Under the pieces are notes generated by a model. It did no database searches. It saw nothing but the letters and a program-made list of their open reading frames with translations, and was not told the DNA's origin. 64,000 nucleotides of DNA, taken from positions 139,164-203,163 of the forward strand of contig CADCHQ010000010.1 of NCBI GenBank assembly GCA_902801325.1, given 5' to 3'. Below are positions 12,217 through 20,675 of the stretch, one piece after another. The stretch comes from an uncultured Bacteroidales bacterium. Its GTDB lineage: Bacteria; Bacteroidota; Bacteroidia; Bacteroidales; Bacteroidaceae. The stretch's first letter is position 1, and each line of letters starts with the position of its first letter. The translations under genes were made by a program, and so were the position numbers.

Positions 12217-12317
12217 AAGACGTACATCTTTAAGCGATAAGACGTACATCTTTAAGCATTAAGACGTACATCTTTCTGCAAAAAGACGTACATCTTTTCA
12301 CTTTAAGATGTAGATTT
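12217..12317. repeat. Five-copy 22-bp-period near-palindrome array upstream of the HU-like gene
   Basis: AAGACGTACATCTTT occurs at 12217, 12239, 12261 and 12283, with a degenerate fifth copy (AAGATGTAGATTT) at 12305. The period is exactly 22 bp, two helical turns. The core AAGACGTACATCTT is a near palindrome around GTAC; only the C/A pair breaks symmetry. Bases between copies vary, so selection acts on the 15-mer and its spacing. The last copy ends 11 bases before the TTTG of the HU promoter. It looks like a phased operator array for a dimeric DNA-binding protein, possibly HU itself. The remaining region 12064-12216 shows nothing else. Confidence 0.85.
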
Positions 12318-12328
12318 CTTTGTAATCT

Positions 12329-12360
12329 TTTGCAGGCGTTCGATATTTTTATTACTTTTG
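12329..12360 (+). promoter_or_regulatory. Promoter of the HU-like gene
   Basis: TTTG at 12329-12332 and TACTTTTG at 12353-12360 are separated by 20 bases, matching the TTTG/TAnnTTTG pattern. The leader to ATG 12422 is about 55 bases. Confidence 0.65.
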
Positions 12361-12421
12361 CAACGAACATTCCTCTTAGGCGTTCCTGTGGGAAGGCTTA
12401 GGAGCTTAAATCGAAACAACT

Positions 12422-12907
12422 ATGGCTATAAAGTACAGTTATGTGCCACGCTCATCGAGCCTAAAGGATGCCGATGCCCCGTGGCTTATCTATGCTGCTG
12501 CACAAAGCACGCAAACCATTACCCTGCAACAGATTGCCCACCATCTGTCGTCACACAACTCGGTTTTCAGCACCGGTACCATTATCGGCCTGCTTACCGA
12601 TTTCCAGCGTTGCATTGTGGAGTTCCTGGAGCAAGGCGCCCGTGTTGATCTCGATGTGCTTGGCGCTTTCTACACCACCCTGCGGGGGCGTGGAGCTGTG
12701 AGCGCTGAGGAGTTCTCGACCGATCTTATAGATCGCATCAACATCCGTTGGAAGCCCTCGAAGGAAATGGAAAAGCGCATCCAGCGCACACGTTTGGAGC
12801 TTGTTCCCAATCGTGCCCAGCAGCGCAAGGCAAAGAAAAAGATGGCGGCAAAGGTCAACGAGGAGATGGAGGCCGATCGTCAAAGACATTCCCATCAGGA
12901 CGCCTAG
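12422..12907 (+). CDS. HU-like DNA-binding protein with a basic tail
   Basis: 161 residues. Residues about 1-125 match the Bacteroidetes HU-related fold: MAIKYSYVPR start, helical dimerisation region (TLQQIAHHLSSHNSVFSTGTI), then the beta-arm region (VDLDVLGAFYTTLRGRGAVSAEEFS). Residues about 125-161 form a Lys/Arg-rich tail (RAQQRKAKKKMAAK) that should bind DNA. It is monocistronic, behind a dedicated promoter and the 22-bp array. Immediately after and overlapping the stop, another frame (12879-12965) encodes a plausible protein-like tail, so the C-terminus may be altered. The role is probably nucleoid or polysaccharide-locus architecture; the specific target is unknown. Confidence 0.82.
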   Translation: MAIKYSYVPRSSSLKDADAPWLIYAAAQSTQTITLQQIAHHLSSHNSVFSTGTIIGLLTDFQRCIVEFLEQGARVDLDVLGAFYTTLRGRGAVSAEEFSTDLIDRINIRWKPSKEMEKRIQRTRLELVPNRAQQRKAKKKMAAKVNEEMEADRQRHSHQDA

Positions 12908-12982
12908 TGGCGAAAAGGTGGGATTTATGATTCCAAATGATGAACTTAGGGAGTTGCTGAAGTAATCCAATATTGTCGTGTG

Positions 12983-13007
12983 AGATAAGATTGGGTATAT
13001 CTTATCT
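12983..13007 (+). terminator. Weak terminator-like hairpin after the HU-like gene
   Basis: AGATAAGAT at 12983-12991 pairs with ATCTTATCT at 12999-13007 around a 7-base loop. There is no strong T run, so termination is tentative. Confidence 0.4.
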
Positions 13008-13070
13008 ATTGCCTAAATGTTAGCCTGGACGATAAAATGTAAGGAAATAGAAAGAAAATGTAACGAATTG

Positions 13071-13101
13071 TTTGTCAGTTTGTTGAAAATGTGTAACTTT
13101 G
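13071..13101 (+). promoter_or_regulatory. Promoter of the trp operon
   Basis: TTTG at 13071-13074 and TAACTTTG at 13094-13101 with a 19-base gap. The transcript would begin near 13107, about 22 bases before the leader peptide start. Confidence 0.7.
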
Positions 13102-13128
13102 CAGACGTAAACCCAATATAACCTATAG

Positions 13129-13185
13129 ATGAAGCAGACAACGAACCTTTGGTGGTGGCGCAGCTCAGGATTCAAAAAATCGTGA
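13129..13185 (+). CDS. trpL: trp operon leader peptide with three consecutive Trp codons
   Basis: An 18-codon ORF encoding MKQTTNLWWWRSSGFKKS. Codons 8-10 (13150-13158) are three consecutive TGG. It sits between the trp promoter and a strong terminator ahead of trpB, which is the layout of ribosome-mediated attenuation. When charged tRNA-Trp is scarce the ribosome stalls at these codons and the terminator is avoided. It is too short for ordinary gene callers. The tryptophan operon directly downstream makes the call secure. Confidence 0.93.
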   Translation: MKQTTNLWWWRSSGFKKS

Positions 13186-13236
13186 GAAGATAGCCGCGTA
13201 CCCAGAGGATGGAGATAAATACGCTGAAGGCCTGTC
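13164..13236 (+). promoter_or_regulatory. trp attenuator: pause hairpin and candidate antiterminator
   Basis: CTCAGGATT (13164-13172) and AATCGTGAG (13178-13186) form a 9-position stem with one mismatch, overlapping the end of the leader ORF, as a pause hairpin does. A ribosome stalled on the Trp codons would cover its 5' arm. GATAGCC at 13189-13195 can pair, with one bulged base, with GGCCTGTC at 13229-13236, the 5' arm of the terminator, so it is a candidate antiterminator. Pairings were found by eye and not folded. Confidence 0.5.
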
Positions 13237-13259
13237 GTTCTTGCGACAGGCCTTTTTTT
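13227..13259 (+). terminator. trp attenuator terminator
   Basis: AAGGCCTGTCG (13227-13237) pairs perfectly with CGACAGGCCTT (13244-13254) over a 6-base loop and runs directly into a T tract to 13259. It lies 86 bases before trpB. The rest of the gap to trpB (13260-13344) is filler of the type discussed under findings. Confidence 0.9.
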
Positions 13260-13344
13260 GATTAAGATTGAAGAATTAAGAAATAAGCGCTCGGCATCCC
13301 GTAGGGTGACGCTTGCGTAATAACATGGAGCAAGAATTAAGTAT

Positions 13345-14529
13345 ATGAGTAAGTATCAAGTAGACAAAAATGGTTTTTATGGAGAGTTTGGTGGCGCTTA
13401 CGTGCCGGAAATCCTCTACAAGTGCGTGACGGACTTGCAGGAAGCCTATCTCCCGATTGTTGAGAGCGAAGAATTTAAGCAAGAGTATCATGCCTTGCTC
13501 AGGGACTATGTCGGTCGTCCGTCGCCACTCTATTTCGCCCGTCGCATGAGCGAACAGTATGGTTGCCAACTCTACCTGAAGCGTGAGGACCTGAACCATA
13601 CGGGAGCCCACAAGATTAACAACACCATTGGACAGATTCTGCTGGCGAAGAAGATGGGAAAGACGCGCATCATAGCAGAAACGGGTGCCGGTCAGCATGG
13701 TGTGGCAACGGCAACGGTGTGCGCACTGATGAATATGAAGTGCGAGGTGTTTATGGGAGCAACCGATGTGGAGCGCCAGCATACCAACGTGGAACGCATG
13801 AAGATGTTGGGTGCCGAGGTGCATCCCGTCCGTACAGGCAACATGACCCTGAGCGATGCCTGCTCGGAGGCCATTCGCGACTGGTGCTGCCATCCCTCCG
13901 ACACTTTCTATATCGTAGGCTCAACGATGGGGCCGCATCCCTATCCCGACCTTGTGGCGAGAATGCAGAGTGTTATCTCTGAGGAGATTAAGTGGCAGTT
14001 GCAGGAAAAGACAGGTCGTGACTATCCTGACTACCTCATTGCCTGCATCGGGGGTGGTTCGAACGCCGCAGGCACCATCTATCACTACATGGACGATGAG
14101 CGTGTGAAGATTGTGCTTGCCGAGGCTGGTGGGCATGGTTGGGAGACAAACCATACGGCAGCTACCATCCACAAGGGCACCACGGGCATTCTGCACGGAG
14201 CCAAGATGCTGGTGATGCAGAACGAGGACGGACAGATACAGGAAGCCTTCACCATCTCGGCTGGCCTCGACTATCCTGGCGTTGGCCCCATGCACTGCAA
14301 CATGGCGAAGCAAGGCCGTACGAAGGTGCTGAGCATCAACGACGATGAGGCCATCAACGGAGGCTATGAGCTGACTCGCATGGAAGGCATCATCCCAGCC
14401 ATAGAAAGTGCGCACGCCATTGCTGCCCTGAAGAAGTTGTCGTTTCGGAAGGACGATGTGGTGGTGCTGACCGTCAGCGGTCGTGGTGACAAGGATATTG
14501 AAACGTACCTTTCTTTTTTAAATTCATAA
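13345..14529 (+). CDS. trpB: Tryptophan synthase beta chain
   Basis: 394 residues, normal for TrpB1. It condenses indole with L-serine using PLP. It begins MSKYQVDKNGFYGEFGGAYVPE, the usual N-terminal signature. The PLP lysine is Lys90 in HTGAHKINNT, and the phosphate-binding Gly-rich loop is GGGSNAAG. It is the first structural gene of the operon, unusually far from its partner trpA, which is last. The end of the gene runs into AT filler (AATTCATAATTCATAATT), which supplies the stop and the spacer to trpE. Confidence 0.97.
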   Translation: MSKYQVDKNGFYGEFGGAYVPEILYKCVTDLQEAYLPIVESEEFKQEYHALLRDYVGRPSPLYFARRMSEQYGCQLYLKREDLNHTGAHKINNTIGQILLAKKMGKTRIIAETGAGQHGVATATVCALMNMKCEVFMGATDVERQHTNVERMKMLGAEVHPVRTGNMTLSDACSEAIRDWCCHPSDTFYIVGSTMGPHPYPDLVARMQSVISEEIKWQLQEKTGRDYPDYLIACIGGGSNAAGTIYHYMDDERVKIVLAEAGGHGWETNHTAATIHKGTTGILHGAKMLVMQNEDGQIQEAFTISAGLDYPGVGPMHCNMAKQGRTKVLSINDDEAINGGYELTRMEGIIPAIESAHAIAALKKLSFRKDDVVVLTVSGRGDKDIETYLSFLNS

Positions 14530-14540
14530 TTCATAATTAT

Positions 14541-15947
14541 ATGGCCCATTTTAAGTATTCGACAAGTTCGAGAACGATTCTGGCAGACCTCTACACACCC
14601 GTTGGCGTGTATATGCGGCTGCGCGACCTATACCCGCAGAGTGCATTGATGGAGAGTTCGGACTATCACGATTCGAACAACTCGCGTTCGTTCATCGGCA
14701 TCAATCCCATGGCACATGTGGCTATCGGACATGGTGTTGCGTCCATCAGTTTTCCTGATGGAAACTCTGAGACTCATGAAATAAACGCCAACTATGGTTC
14801 GGCGGACGCCATCCATGCCTTGATTGACAGGATCGAGGTTGGGGGCGAGCATGCCGACATCTGCGGACTGTTTGGTTACACCTCGTTCAATGCCGTGCGA
14901 TACTTCGAGAACATCGACGTGAAAGATGAGACGCAGGAACGCAACGATGCTCCTGACATGCTCTATATATTATATAAAGATGTAATCGTGTTCGACCACT
15001 TCAACAACACATTGACGATGGTTTCGCTCGATGGTGAGGCAGAGCTCGACAACGTTTTTCGTGCAATGAACAAGGCCAATGTGCAAGCCTACGACTTCCA
15101 CCCTGTGGGCGATGTGCGTTCCACATTGACCGACGAAGCGCACAAGGTCAATATCCGGCTGGGCATCCAGCACTGCCTGCGTGGCGATGTGTTCCAGATT
15201 GTGCTGAGCCGTAGGTTCATTCAAAGATACGAGGGCGATGATTTCAAACTCTATCGTGCCCTGAGAAGCATCAATCCGAGTCCCTATCTGTTCTTTTTCG
15301 ACTTCGGTGGTTTCCGCATCTTCGGTTCTTCGCCCGAAACGCATTGTAGGATAGAGCCGAGGGAGAATGGTTCCTTCCGTGCCTATATCGACCCCATTGC
15401 AGGCACCACCAAACGTACGGGCAATACGGAAGCAGACCGCCAGGGAGCGGAATATCTGCGCAACGACCCGAAGGAGAATGCCGAACATGTGATGCTCGTC
15501 GATTTGGCTCGTAATGATCTGAGTCGCAATTGTCACGGCGTGAAGGTGGACTTCTACAAGGACCTGCAATACTACTCGCATGTCATTCATCTCGTGTCGA
15601 GAGTAAGTGGTGAACTTGATGAGGGTGCCGACCCCATCAAGGCATTCATCGACACCTTCCCAGCCGGCACTCTGAGTGGTGCGCCAAAGGTTCGTGCCAT
15701 GCAGCTTATCTCAGAGTATGAGCCCCACAATCGTGGAGCCTATGGCGGTTGCATCGGTTTCATCGGACTCGACGGCTCGTTGAACCAGGCCATCACCATC
15801 CGCACCTTCGTCAGTCGGAACGGCGAACTCTGGTTCCAGGCAGGCGGTGGCATCGTGGCCAAGAGCGATGTGGAGTACGAACTACAGGAAGTGAACAATA
15901 AACTGGGAGCCCTACGCAAGGCAATCGAAAAAGCAGAAGTATTATGA
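14541..15947 (+). CDS. trpE: Anthranilate synthase component I
   Basis: 468 residues. It converts chorismate to anthranilate using ammonia supplied by TrpG. The N-terminal ALMESSDYH matches the LxESS tryptophan feedback-binding motif, so allosteric inhibition by Trp is expected. The chorismate-binding domain is intact (FQIVLSRRF, PSPYLFFFDF, GSSPE, PIAGTTKRTG, PAGTLSGAPKVRAM). The stop overlaps the trpG start by 4 bases (ATGA), indicating translational coupling to its partner subunit. Confidence 0.97.
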   Translation: MAHFKYSTSSRTILADLYTPVGVYMRLRDLYPQSALMESSDYHDSNNSRSFIGINPMAHVAIGHGVASISFPDGNSETHEINANYGSADAIHALIDRIEVGGEHADICGLFGYTSFNAVRYFENIDVKDETQERNDAPDMLYILYKDVIVFDHFNNTLTMVSLDGEAELDNVFRAMNKANVQAYDFHPVGDVRSTLTDEAHKVNIRLGIQHCLRGDVFQIVLSRRFIQRYEGDDFKLYRALRSINPSPYLFFFDFGGFRIFGSSPETHCRIEPRENGSFRAYIDPIAGTTKRTGNTEADRQGAEYLRNDPKENAEHVMLVDLARNDLSRNCHGVKVDFYKDLQYYSHVIHLVSRVSGELDEGADPIKAFIDTFPAGTLSGAPKVRAMQLISEYEPHNRGAYGGCIGFIGLDGSLNQAITIRTFVSRNGELWFQAGGGIVAKSDVEYELQEVNNKLGALRKAIEKAEVL

Positions 15948-16519
15948 ACAATCCGATAAGAATAGTCATTATAGACAATTACGACTCGTTTACGTACAAC
16001 CTGAGTCATTTGGTAAAGGAATTGGGTGCCGAGGTTACTGTGCTGCGCAACGACCAGTTCCAGCTTGCCGACCTCGAGCCCTATGGCAAGATCATTCTCT
16101 CGCCTGGTCCAGGTATTCCTTCAGAGGCAGGTCTCTTGCTCGATAGCATTCGTACTTATGCCGGCAAGAAACCCATCCTCGGCGTTTGTCTTGGTCATCA
16201 AGCCATCGGCGAGGTATTTGGAGCCCAGCTCGAGAACCTGAGCAATGTTTTTCACGGTGTTGCAACGCCCTGTCGCATCATTGCCGATGACCCCATCTTC
16301 GAGGGACTCGACCCTGTCATCACCGTTGGACGCTACCATTCGTGGGTGGTTGCAACAGACGGATTGCCAGCATGTCTGGAGGTGACAGCCCAGAGCGACG
16401 AAGGGCAGATTATGGCCCTACGGCATCGCGAGTATGACATACATGGCATTCAGTTCCATCCAGAGAGTGTGCTGACGCCCGAAGGTAAGACAATCATTAA
16501 AAACTTTATACAGCTATGA
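15944..16519 (+). CDS. trpG: Anthranilate synthase component II (glutamine amidotransferase)
   Basis: 191 residues, a class I glutamine amidotransferase supplying ammonia to TrpE. The motifs DNYDSFTYNL and SPGPGIP are present, with nucleophile Cys82 in GVCLGHQAIGE and the His/Glu dyad in GIQFHPESVLTPEG. It overlaps trpE and trpD by 4 bases each. It could also serve para-aminobenzoate synthase, as in some bacteria, but its position argues for tryptophan. Confidence 0.95.
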   Translation: MNNPIRIVIIDNYDSFTYNLSHLVKELGAEVTVLRNDQFQLADLEPYGKIILSPGPGIPSEAGLLLDSIRTYAGKKPILGVCLGHQAIGEVFGAQLENLSNVFHGVATPCRIIADDPIFEGLDPVITVGRYHSWVVATDGLPACLEVTAQSDEGQIMALRHREYDIHGIQFHPESVLTPEGKTIIKNFIQL

Positions 16520-17514
16520 AAGAGATATTAGCCAAACTCCTCAACCATGAATACCTGACACGTGAGGAGATGAAGAACATCTTGATAGGAATTACTCAGA
16601 GTGAGTTTCCCAACGAACAAATCACGGCCCTGCTCACCTGTCTGCAGATGCGTGGTGTCACCGTCGATGAACTGCTCGGGTTCCGTGATGGCATTCTGGA
16701 GACTGGCGTGAGTGCCATCCTCAATTGTGACCGATACATCGATGTTGTCGGTACGGGTGGCGACCGCAAGAACACCTTCAACATCTCCACTACGGCATGT
16801 TTCGTAATAGCAGGTGCTGGCTACAAGGTGGCCAAACATGGCAATTATGCGGCAACTAGCGTGAGTGGTGCCTCAAATGTGATAGCCCACCACGGTATCA
16901 AGTTTACCGATGACATCGACCGCCTGAACCGTTCGCTCAATGAGGCAGGCATCGTCTATCTCCATGCTCAACTCTTCGCCAAGGCCATGAAGTTTGTCGG
17001 CCCCATCCGTAAGGCCCTGCAGTTTCCCACCATCTTCAACCTGCTTGGTCCCATCGTCAATCCCAGTCAGCCCAAGTGCCAACTGCTGGGTGTTGCCAAC
17101 CTCGACCAGATGCGTCTCTATCATCAGGTTTACCAGAAACTTGGCATTGACTATGGCATCGTGAACTCCATCGATGGCTATGATGAGATTTCGCTGACGG
17201 GCGACTTCAAGGTGACGACGAACGCCTACGAACGCATCTTCCGTCCGCAGGACCTTGGGTTCGACATTGCCAAGCCCGAGGAACTGTTGGGTGGTGCCAC
17301 AGAGGAAGAAGCCGCACAAATCTTCGACTCCGTTCTCGAGAATCGCGCCCTGCCAGCCCAGAAGAATATCGTGTTGGCCAATGCCGCTTTTGGTATTCAG
17401 GTACTGGAGCGAGGGCAGAAGAGCATCGAGGAATGCGTGGAGATAGCCCGCGAAAGCATCGACAGCGGCAGTGCCCTGCGCACATTCATGAAGTTTGTAG
17501 AACTCAATTCTTAA
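16516..17514 (+). CDS. trpD: Anthranilate phosphoribosyltransferase
   Basis: 332 residues, normal length. It transfers phosphoribosyl from PRPP to anthranilate. The PRPP-binding signature VGTGGDRKNTFNIST is present, followed by KHGNYAATSVSGASN and the anthranilate-site region GPIRKALQFPTIFNLLGPIVNP. It starts inside the trpG stop. Its last codons and the spacer to trpC come from AT filler (CTTAACTCTTAACTCG). Confidence 0.96.
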   Translation: MKEILAKLLNHEYLTREEMKNILIGITQSEFPNEQITALLTCLQMRGVTVDELLGFRDGILETGVSAILNCDRYIDVVGTGGDRKNTFNISTTACFVIAGAGYKVAKHGNYAATSVSGASNVIAHHGIKFTDDIDRLNRSLNEAGIVYLHAQLFAKAMKFVGPIRKALQFPTIFNLLGPIVNPSQPKCQLLGVANLDQMRLYHQVYQKLGIDYGIVNSIDGYDEISLTGDFKVTTNAYERIFRPQDLGFDIAKPEELLGGATEEEAAQIFDSVLENRALPAQKNIVLANAAFGIQVLERGQKSIEECVEIARESIDSGSALRTFMKFVELNS

Positions 17515-17538
17515 CTCTTAACTCGTAATTCGTAACTT

Positions 17539-18276
17539 ATGAAAGATATCCTTCAAGAGATAGTTGCTCACAAGCATCATGAGTTGGAACTGCTTTGTGC
17601 CAGGAAGCCCTCTTTGCGCGAGGCATTGCTCCAAAGCGAGACGGGCATCATAGCCGAGTTCAAGCGTCGTTCGCCCTCGAAGGGCTGGATAAAGGAAGAA
17701 GGGCGGGCCGACATCATCCCCTTGTCGTATCAGCTGAACGGTGCTGCAGCGCTCAGCATCCTTACCGACGTACATTACTTTGGCGGCAGCGACGATTTCA
17801 TCCGCCAGGCTCGTCAGAGTGGGGTCACACTCCCCATTTTGTACAAGAACTTTGTTATCGATGAGGCCCAACTCTATGCTGCTGCCCTCTGTGGCGCCAG
17901 TGCCGTCTTGCTGATTGCGGCATGCCTGAGCCGGCAGGAGTGCAAAACGTTGATGGACAAGGCACATCGATTGGGCCTTGAGGTTTTGCTTGAGATGCAC
18001 GACGAACGCGAACTGGAGTATGCCGAACTGGAACCAGACCTTTGTGGTATCAACAATCGTCACCTGGGTTCGTTCCATACCGACGTTGAGGTCTCCTTCC
18101 GCCTCGCCGAACGCCTGCCACACGAAGCCGTGAAGGTCAGCGAGAGTGGTATCTCGAACCCTGATACAGTGAAGGCTCTCCGTCAGGCCGGTTTTCGTGG
18201 CTTCCTTATCGGTGAGAACTTCATGAAGACAGACCATCCAGGCCTCGCCCTCCAGGAATTCATCAACCAATTGTGA
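17539..18276 (+). CDS. trpC: Indole-3-glycerol-phosphate synthase
   Basis: 245 residues, a single-domain (beta/alpha)8 barrel that closes the indole ring. Signatures are IIAEFKRRSPSKGWI (the conserved KRxSPS with catalytic Lys), LTDVHYFGGSDDF, ILYKNFVID (catalytic Lys) and VSESGISN. It is not fused to trpF, which follows 10 bases later. Confidence 0.96.
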   Translation: MKDILQEIVAHKHHELELLCARKPSLREALLQSETGIIAEFKRRSPSKGWIKEEGRADIIPLSYQLNGAAALSILTDVHYFGGSDDFIRQARQSGVTLPILYKNFVIDEAQLYAAALCGASAVLLIAACLSRQECKTLMDKAHRLGLEVLLEMHDERELEYAELEPDLCGINNRHLGSFHTDVEVSFRLAERLPHEAVKVSESGISNPDTVKALRQAGFRGFLIGENFMKTDHPGLALQEFINQL

Positions 18277-18286
18277 ATTATGCATT

Positions 18287-18898
18287 ATGAATTATGAATT
18301 GATAAAGGTTTGTGGAATGAGGGATGCCGAGAACATTCGCGAGGTTGAGGCATTGGGCATCGACATGATGGGCTTCATCTTCTGGCCAAAGTCTAGTAGA
18401 TACGTCAGCGAGCGTCCAGCCTATCTGCCTACCGGCTGCAAGCGCGTGGGCGTTTTTGTCGATGAACACGTGGAGCAGGTTCAGCGCATCGCAGACGCTT
18501 ATGGCCTCGACGTCATCCAGTTGCATGGGAACGAATCGCCCGAGTATGTCCAGAGGCTTCAAGGCCGTTCCCTTATCAAGGCCTTTAATATTGCCAGCCC
18601 AGAAGACATCAGGCAGACCAAGGCCTATGAGGGCATCGTCGACTATTTCCTGTTCGACACAAAGGGCAAGTCCGTGGGCGGCAATGGCGAGAAATTCGAC
18701 TGGAGTCTCCTCCATGCCTACGACGGCGATACCCCTTTCCTGCTCAGTGGAGGCATAGGTCCCCACGATGCCGAGTTTGTCACAGCCTTCCGTCATCCTC
18801 GTTGCATGGGCATCGACTTGAATTCCCGCTTCGAAATATCGCCCGCCCTCAAGGACGTAAATAAACTCAAAGGATTCATTAAACAGATAAGATTATGA
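18287..18898 (+). CDS. trpF: Phosphoribosylanthranilate isomerase
   Basis: 203 residues. It performs the Amadori rearrangement of phosphoribosylanthranilate. [11 protein letters not shown] holds the catalytic Cys, and [11 protein letters not shown] and [11 protein letters not shown] are family motifs. The first five residues MNYEL are encoded by filler repeat (ATGAATTATGAATTG), so the true start could be any of several nearby ATGs, but the core follows at once. It overlaps trpA by 4 bases. Confidence 0.95.
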   Translation: MNYELIKVCGMRDAENIREVEALGIDMMGFIFWPKSSRYVSERPAYLPTGCKRVGVFVDEHVEQVQRIADAYGLDVIQLHGNESPEYVQRLQGRSLIKAFNIASPEDIRQTKAYEGIVDYFLFDTKGKSVGGNGEKFDWSLLHAYDGDTPFLLSGGIGPHDAEFVTAFRHPRCMGIDLNSRFEISPALKDVNKLKGFIKQIRL

Positions 18899-19677
18899 AT
18901 AAGATTAATAAACTATTTGCCGAACGAACGGCAGACAAGAAGCTGCTAAGTCTCTATTTCTGCGCCGGTGCTCCCACATTGGAGTGTACGACAGACGTCA
19001 TCCTCACCCTGCAGCGTCGAGGTATCGACTTCCTGGAGGTGGGCATCCCCTTCAGCGACCCCTTGGCCGATGGTCCTGTCATCCAGAGCGCTGCCACCCA
19101 GGCCCTGAAGAATGGCATGAACCTGAAGACCCTCTTCGCCCAACTTAAAAGCATCAAGCAGGAAGTCAGCATTCCACTCATCCTCATGGGCTACCTCAAC
19201 CCCATCCTGCACTACGGCATCGAACCATTCTGCCAGTCGTGTGTGGAGAGTGGTGTGAGTGGCATGATTATCCCCGACCTTCCCTTTAAGGACTACCAGG
19301 AAACGGTGAAGTCTATTGCTGATAAGTACGACCTTCGCGTCATCATGCTCATCACTCCTGAAACGAGTGAAGAACGCATTCGCTTTATCGACGAGAACAC
19401 CGACGGCTTCATCTATATGGTGTCAAGTGCTGCCATCACGGGTGCCCAGAAGTCTTTCGACGAGGCCAAGCAGGAGTACTTCCGTCGGATAGATGCGATG
19501 AACCTGCGCAATCCGCGCATGATAGGTTTTGGCATATCGAACCGACAGACGCTAGAATCTGCACAACAAAATGCTGCCGGAGCCATCATTGGCTCGAAAT
19601 TTGTTGTGTTGCTCGAAGAGGCTCAGGGCGATGCTGATGTTGCTCTCGACCGTTTGTATGAGGCTTTGGCCTCTTAA
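18895..19677 (+). CDS. trpA: Tryptophan synthase alpha chain
   Basis: 260 residues. It cleaves indole-3-glycerol phosphate to indole, channelled to TrpB. The catalytic Glu lies in [20 protein letters not shown] and the catalytic Asp in [12 protein letters not shown]. The phosphate loop is near VGFGIS-like GFGISNRQT. It is the last trp gene; panE-like follows after 15 bases and may be cotranscribed. Confidence 0.96.
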   Translation: MNKINKLFAERTADKKLLSLYFCAGAPTLECTTDVILTLQRRGIDFLEVGIPFSDPLADGPVIQSAATQALKNGMNLKTLFAQLKSIKQEVSIPLILMGYLNPILHYGIEPFCQSCVESGVSGMIIPDLPFKDYQETVKSIADKYDLRVIMLITPETSEERIRFIDENTDGFIYMVSSAAITGAQKSFDEAKQEYFRRIDAMNLRNPRMIGFGISNRQTLESAQQNAAGAIIGSKFVVLLEEAQGDADVALDRLYEALAS

Positions 19678-19692
19678 CTTAATGTTGGAAAG

Positions 19693-20601
19693 ATGAGATA
19701 CGGAATTATTGGCACTGGGGCAATAGGCGGGTTCTATGGTGCTCGATTAGCAAAAGCAGGGCAGGAGGTACACTTCCTGCTGCACAACGATTATGACTAC
19801 GTGTTGCGTCATGGATTGGAAGTGCATTCGTGGCAGGGTGACTTCAAGTTGGAACACCCTAATGTCTATCGTGATACCCATGAAATGCCTCCTTGCGATG
19901 TGGTGCTTGTGGGGCTGAAGACGACCAATAACCGTTTGTTGCCTGACTTGCTTCCCCCTCTGTTGCACGACAAGACATTGGTCGTTCTCATTCAGAACGG
20001 CATTGGTGTTGAGGCGGACGTGCAGCAGATGTTCCCCAACGTCAGTTTAGCGGCAGGTTTGGCCTTTATTTGTTCGTCAAAGAGCGAACCTGGTGTAGTA
20101 CGGCACCAGCATTATGGTTCTATAAATATTGGCAATTATTCGTGTCGCGACACATCGCTCATCGACAAGTTGCTTGCCGAACTGCGCGAGGCAGGCATAG
20201 AGGTTAATCTGGTGGATTACGAAACAGCCCGATGGCGAAAAGCCGTGTGGAACATGCCCTTCAACGGTATGACGGTGGCTCTTGGCTGCCAGACGTTGGA
20301 CTTGATGCAGCATCCATTGAGCCGAAGACTCATTTGGGAACAGATGATGGAGGTGGTGCATGCGGCACAGGCCATGGGTGTGCCGGGACTGGATGAGGCA
20401 TTTGCTGAGAAAATGATGCAAATGACCGACGACATGGTTCCTTATAGTCCGTCGATGCGTCTCGATTGGGATTTCCACCGCCCCATGGAAATCGAATATC
20501 TCTACACGCGTCCTCTGCAGCTGGCACGTGAGGCCGGTTGCCCTATGCCACGATTGGAGATGCTGGAGGCCGAACTTCGCTTCATGCAGGATAATAGATG
20601 A
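19693..20601 (+). CDS. panE: Ketopantoate reductase-like (2-dehydropantoate 2-reductase)
   Basis: 302 residues. The N-terminal Rossmann motif is GIIGTGAIGGFYGARLAKAG, followed by NGIGVE (family NGxG, coenzyme contact). The C-terminal helical domain carries the catalytic Lys region RWRKAVWNMPFNGM and a PSMRLDWDFHRPMEIEY motif matching PSMxxDxxxxRxTEid. It would reduce ketopantoate for pantothenate/CoA synthesis; related reductases act on other 2-oxo acids. It sits 15 bases after trpA. Confidence 0.85.
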   Translation: MRYGIIGTGAIGGFYGARLAKAGQEVHFLLHNDYDYVLRHGLEVHSWQGDFKLEHPNVYRDTHEMPPCDVVLVGLKTTNNRLLPDLLPPLLHDKTLVVLIQNGIGVEADVQQMFPNVSLAAGLAFICSSKSEPGVVRHQHYGSINIGNYSCRDTSLIDKLLAELREAGIEVNLVDYETARWRKAVWNMPFNGMTVALGCQTLDLMQHPLSRRLIWEQMMEVVHAAQAMGVPGLDEAFAEKMMQMTDDMVPYSPSMRLDWDFHRPMEIEYLYTRPLQLAREAGCPMPRLEMLEAELRFMQDNR

Positions 20602-20675
20602 AAATAAGCATTTCTTTTGTTCTGCTCTCGATTTTTTTTCGTACCTTTACCCGATGAATATATGTTCAAGGTATC

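Noticed and set aside
12217..12317. CRISPR array (also considered at 50001 and 61996)
   Set aside because: Units are 13-16 bp with 6-9 bp gaps, too short for spacers, and no cas genes are present.
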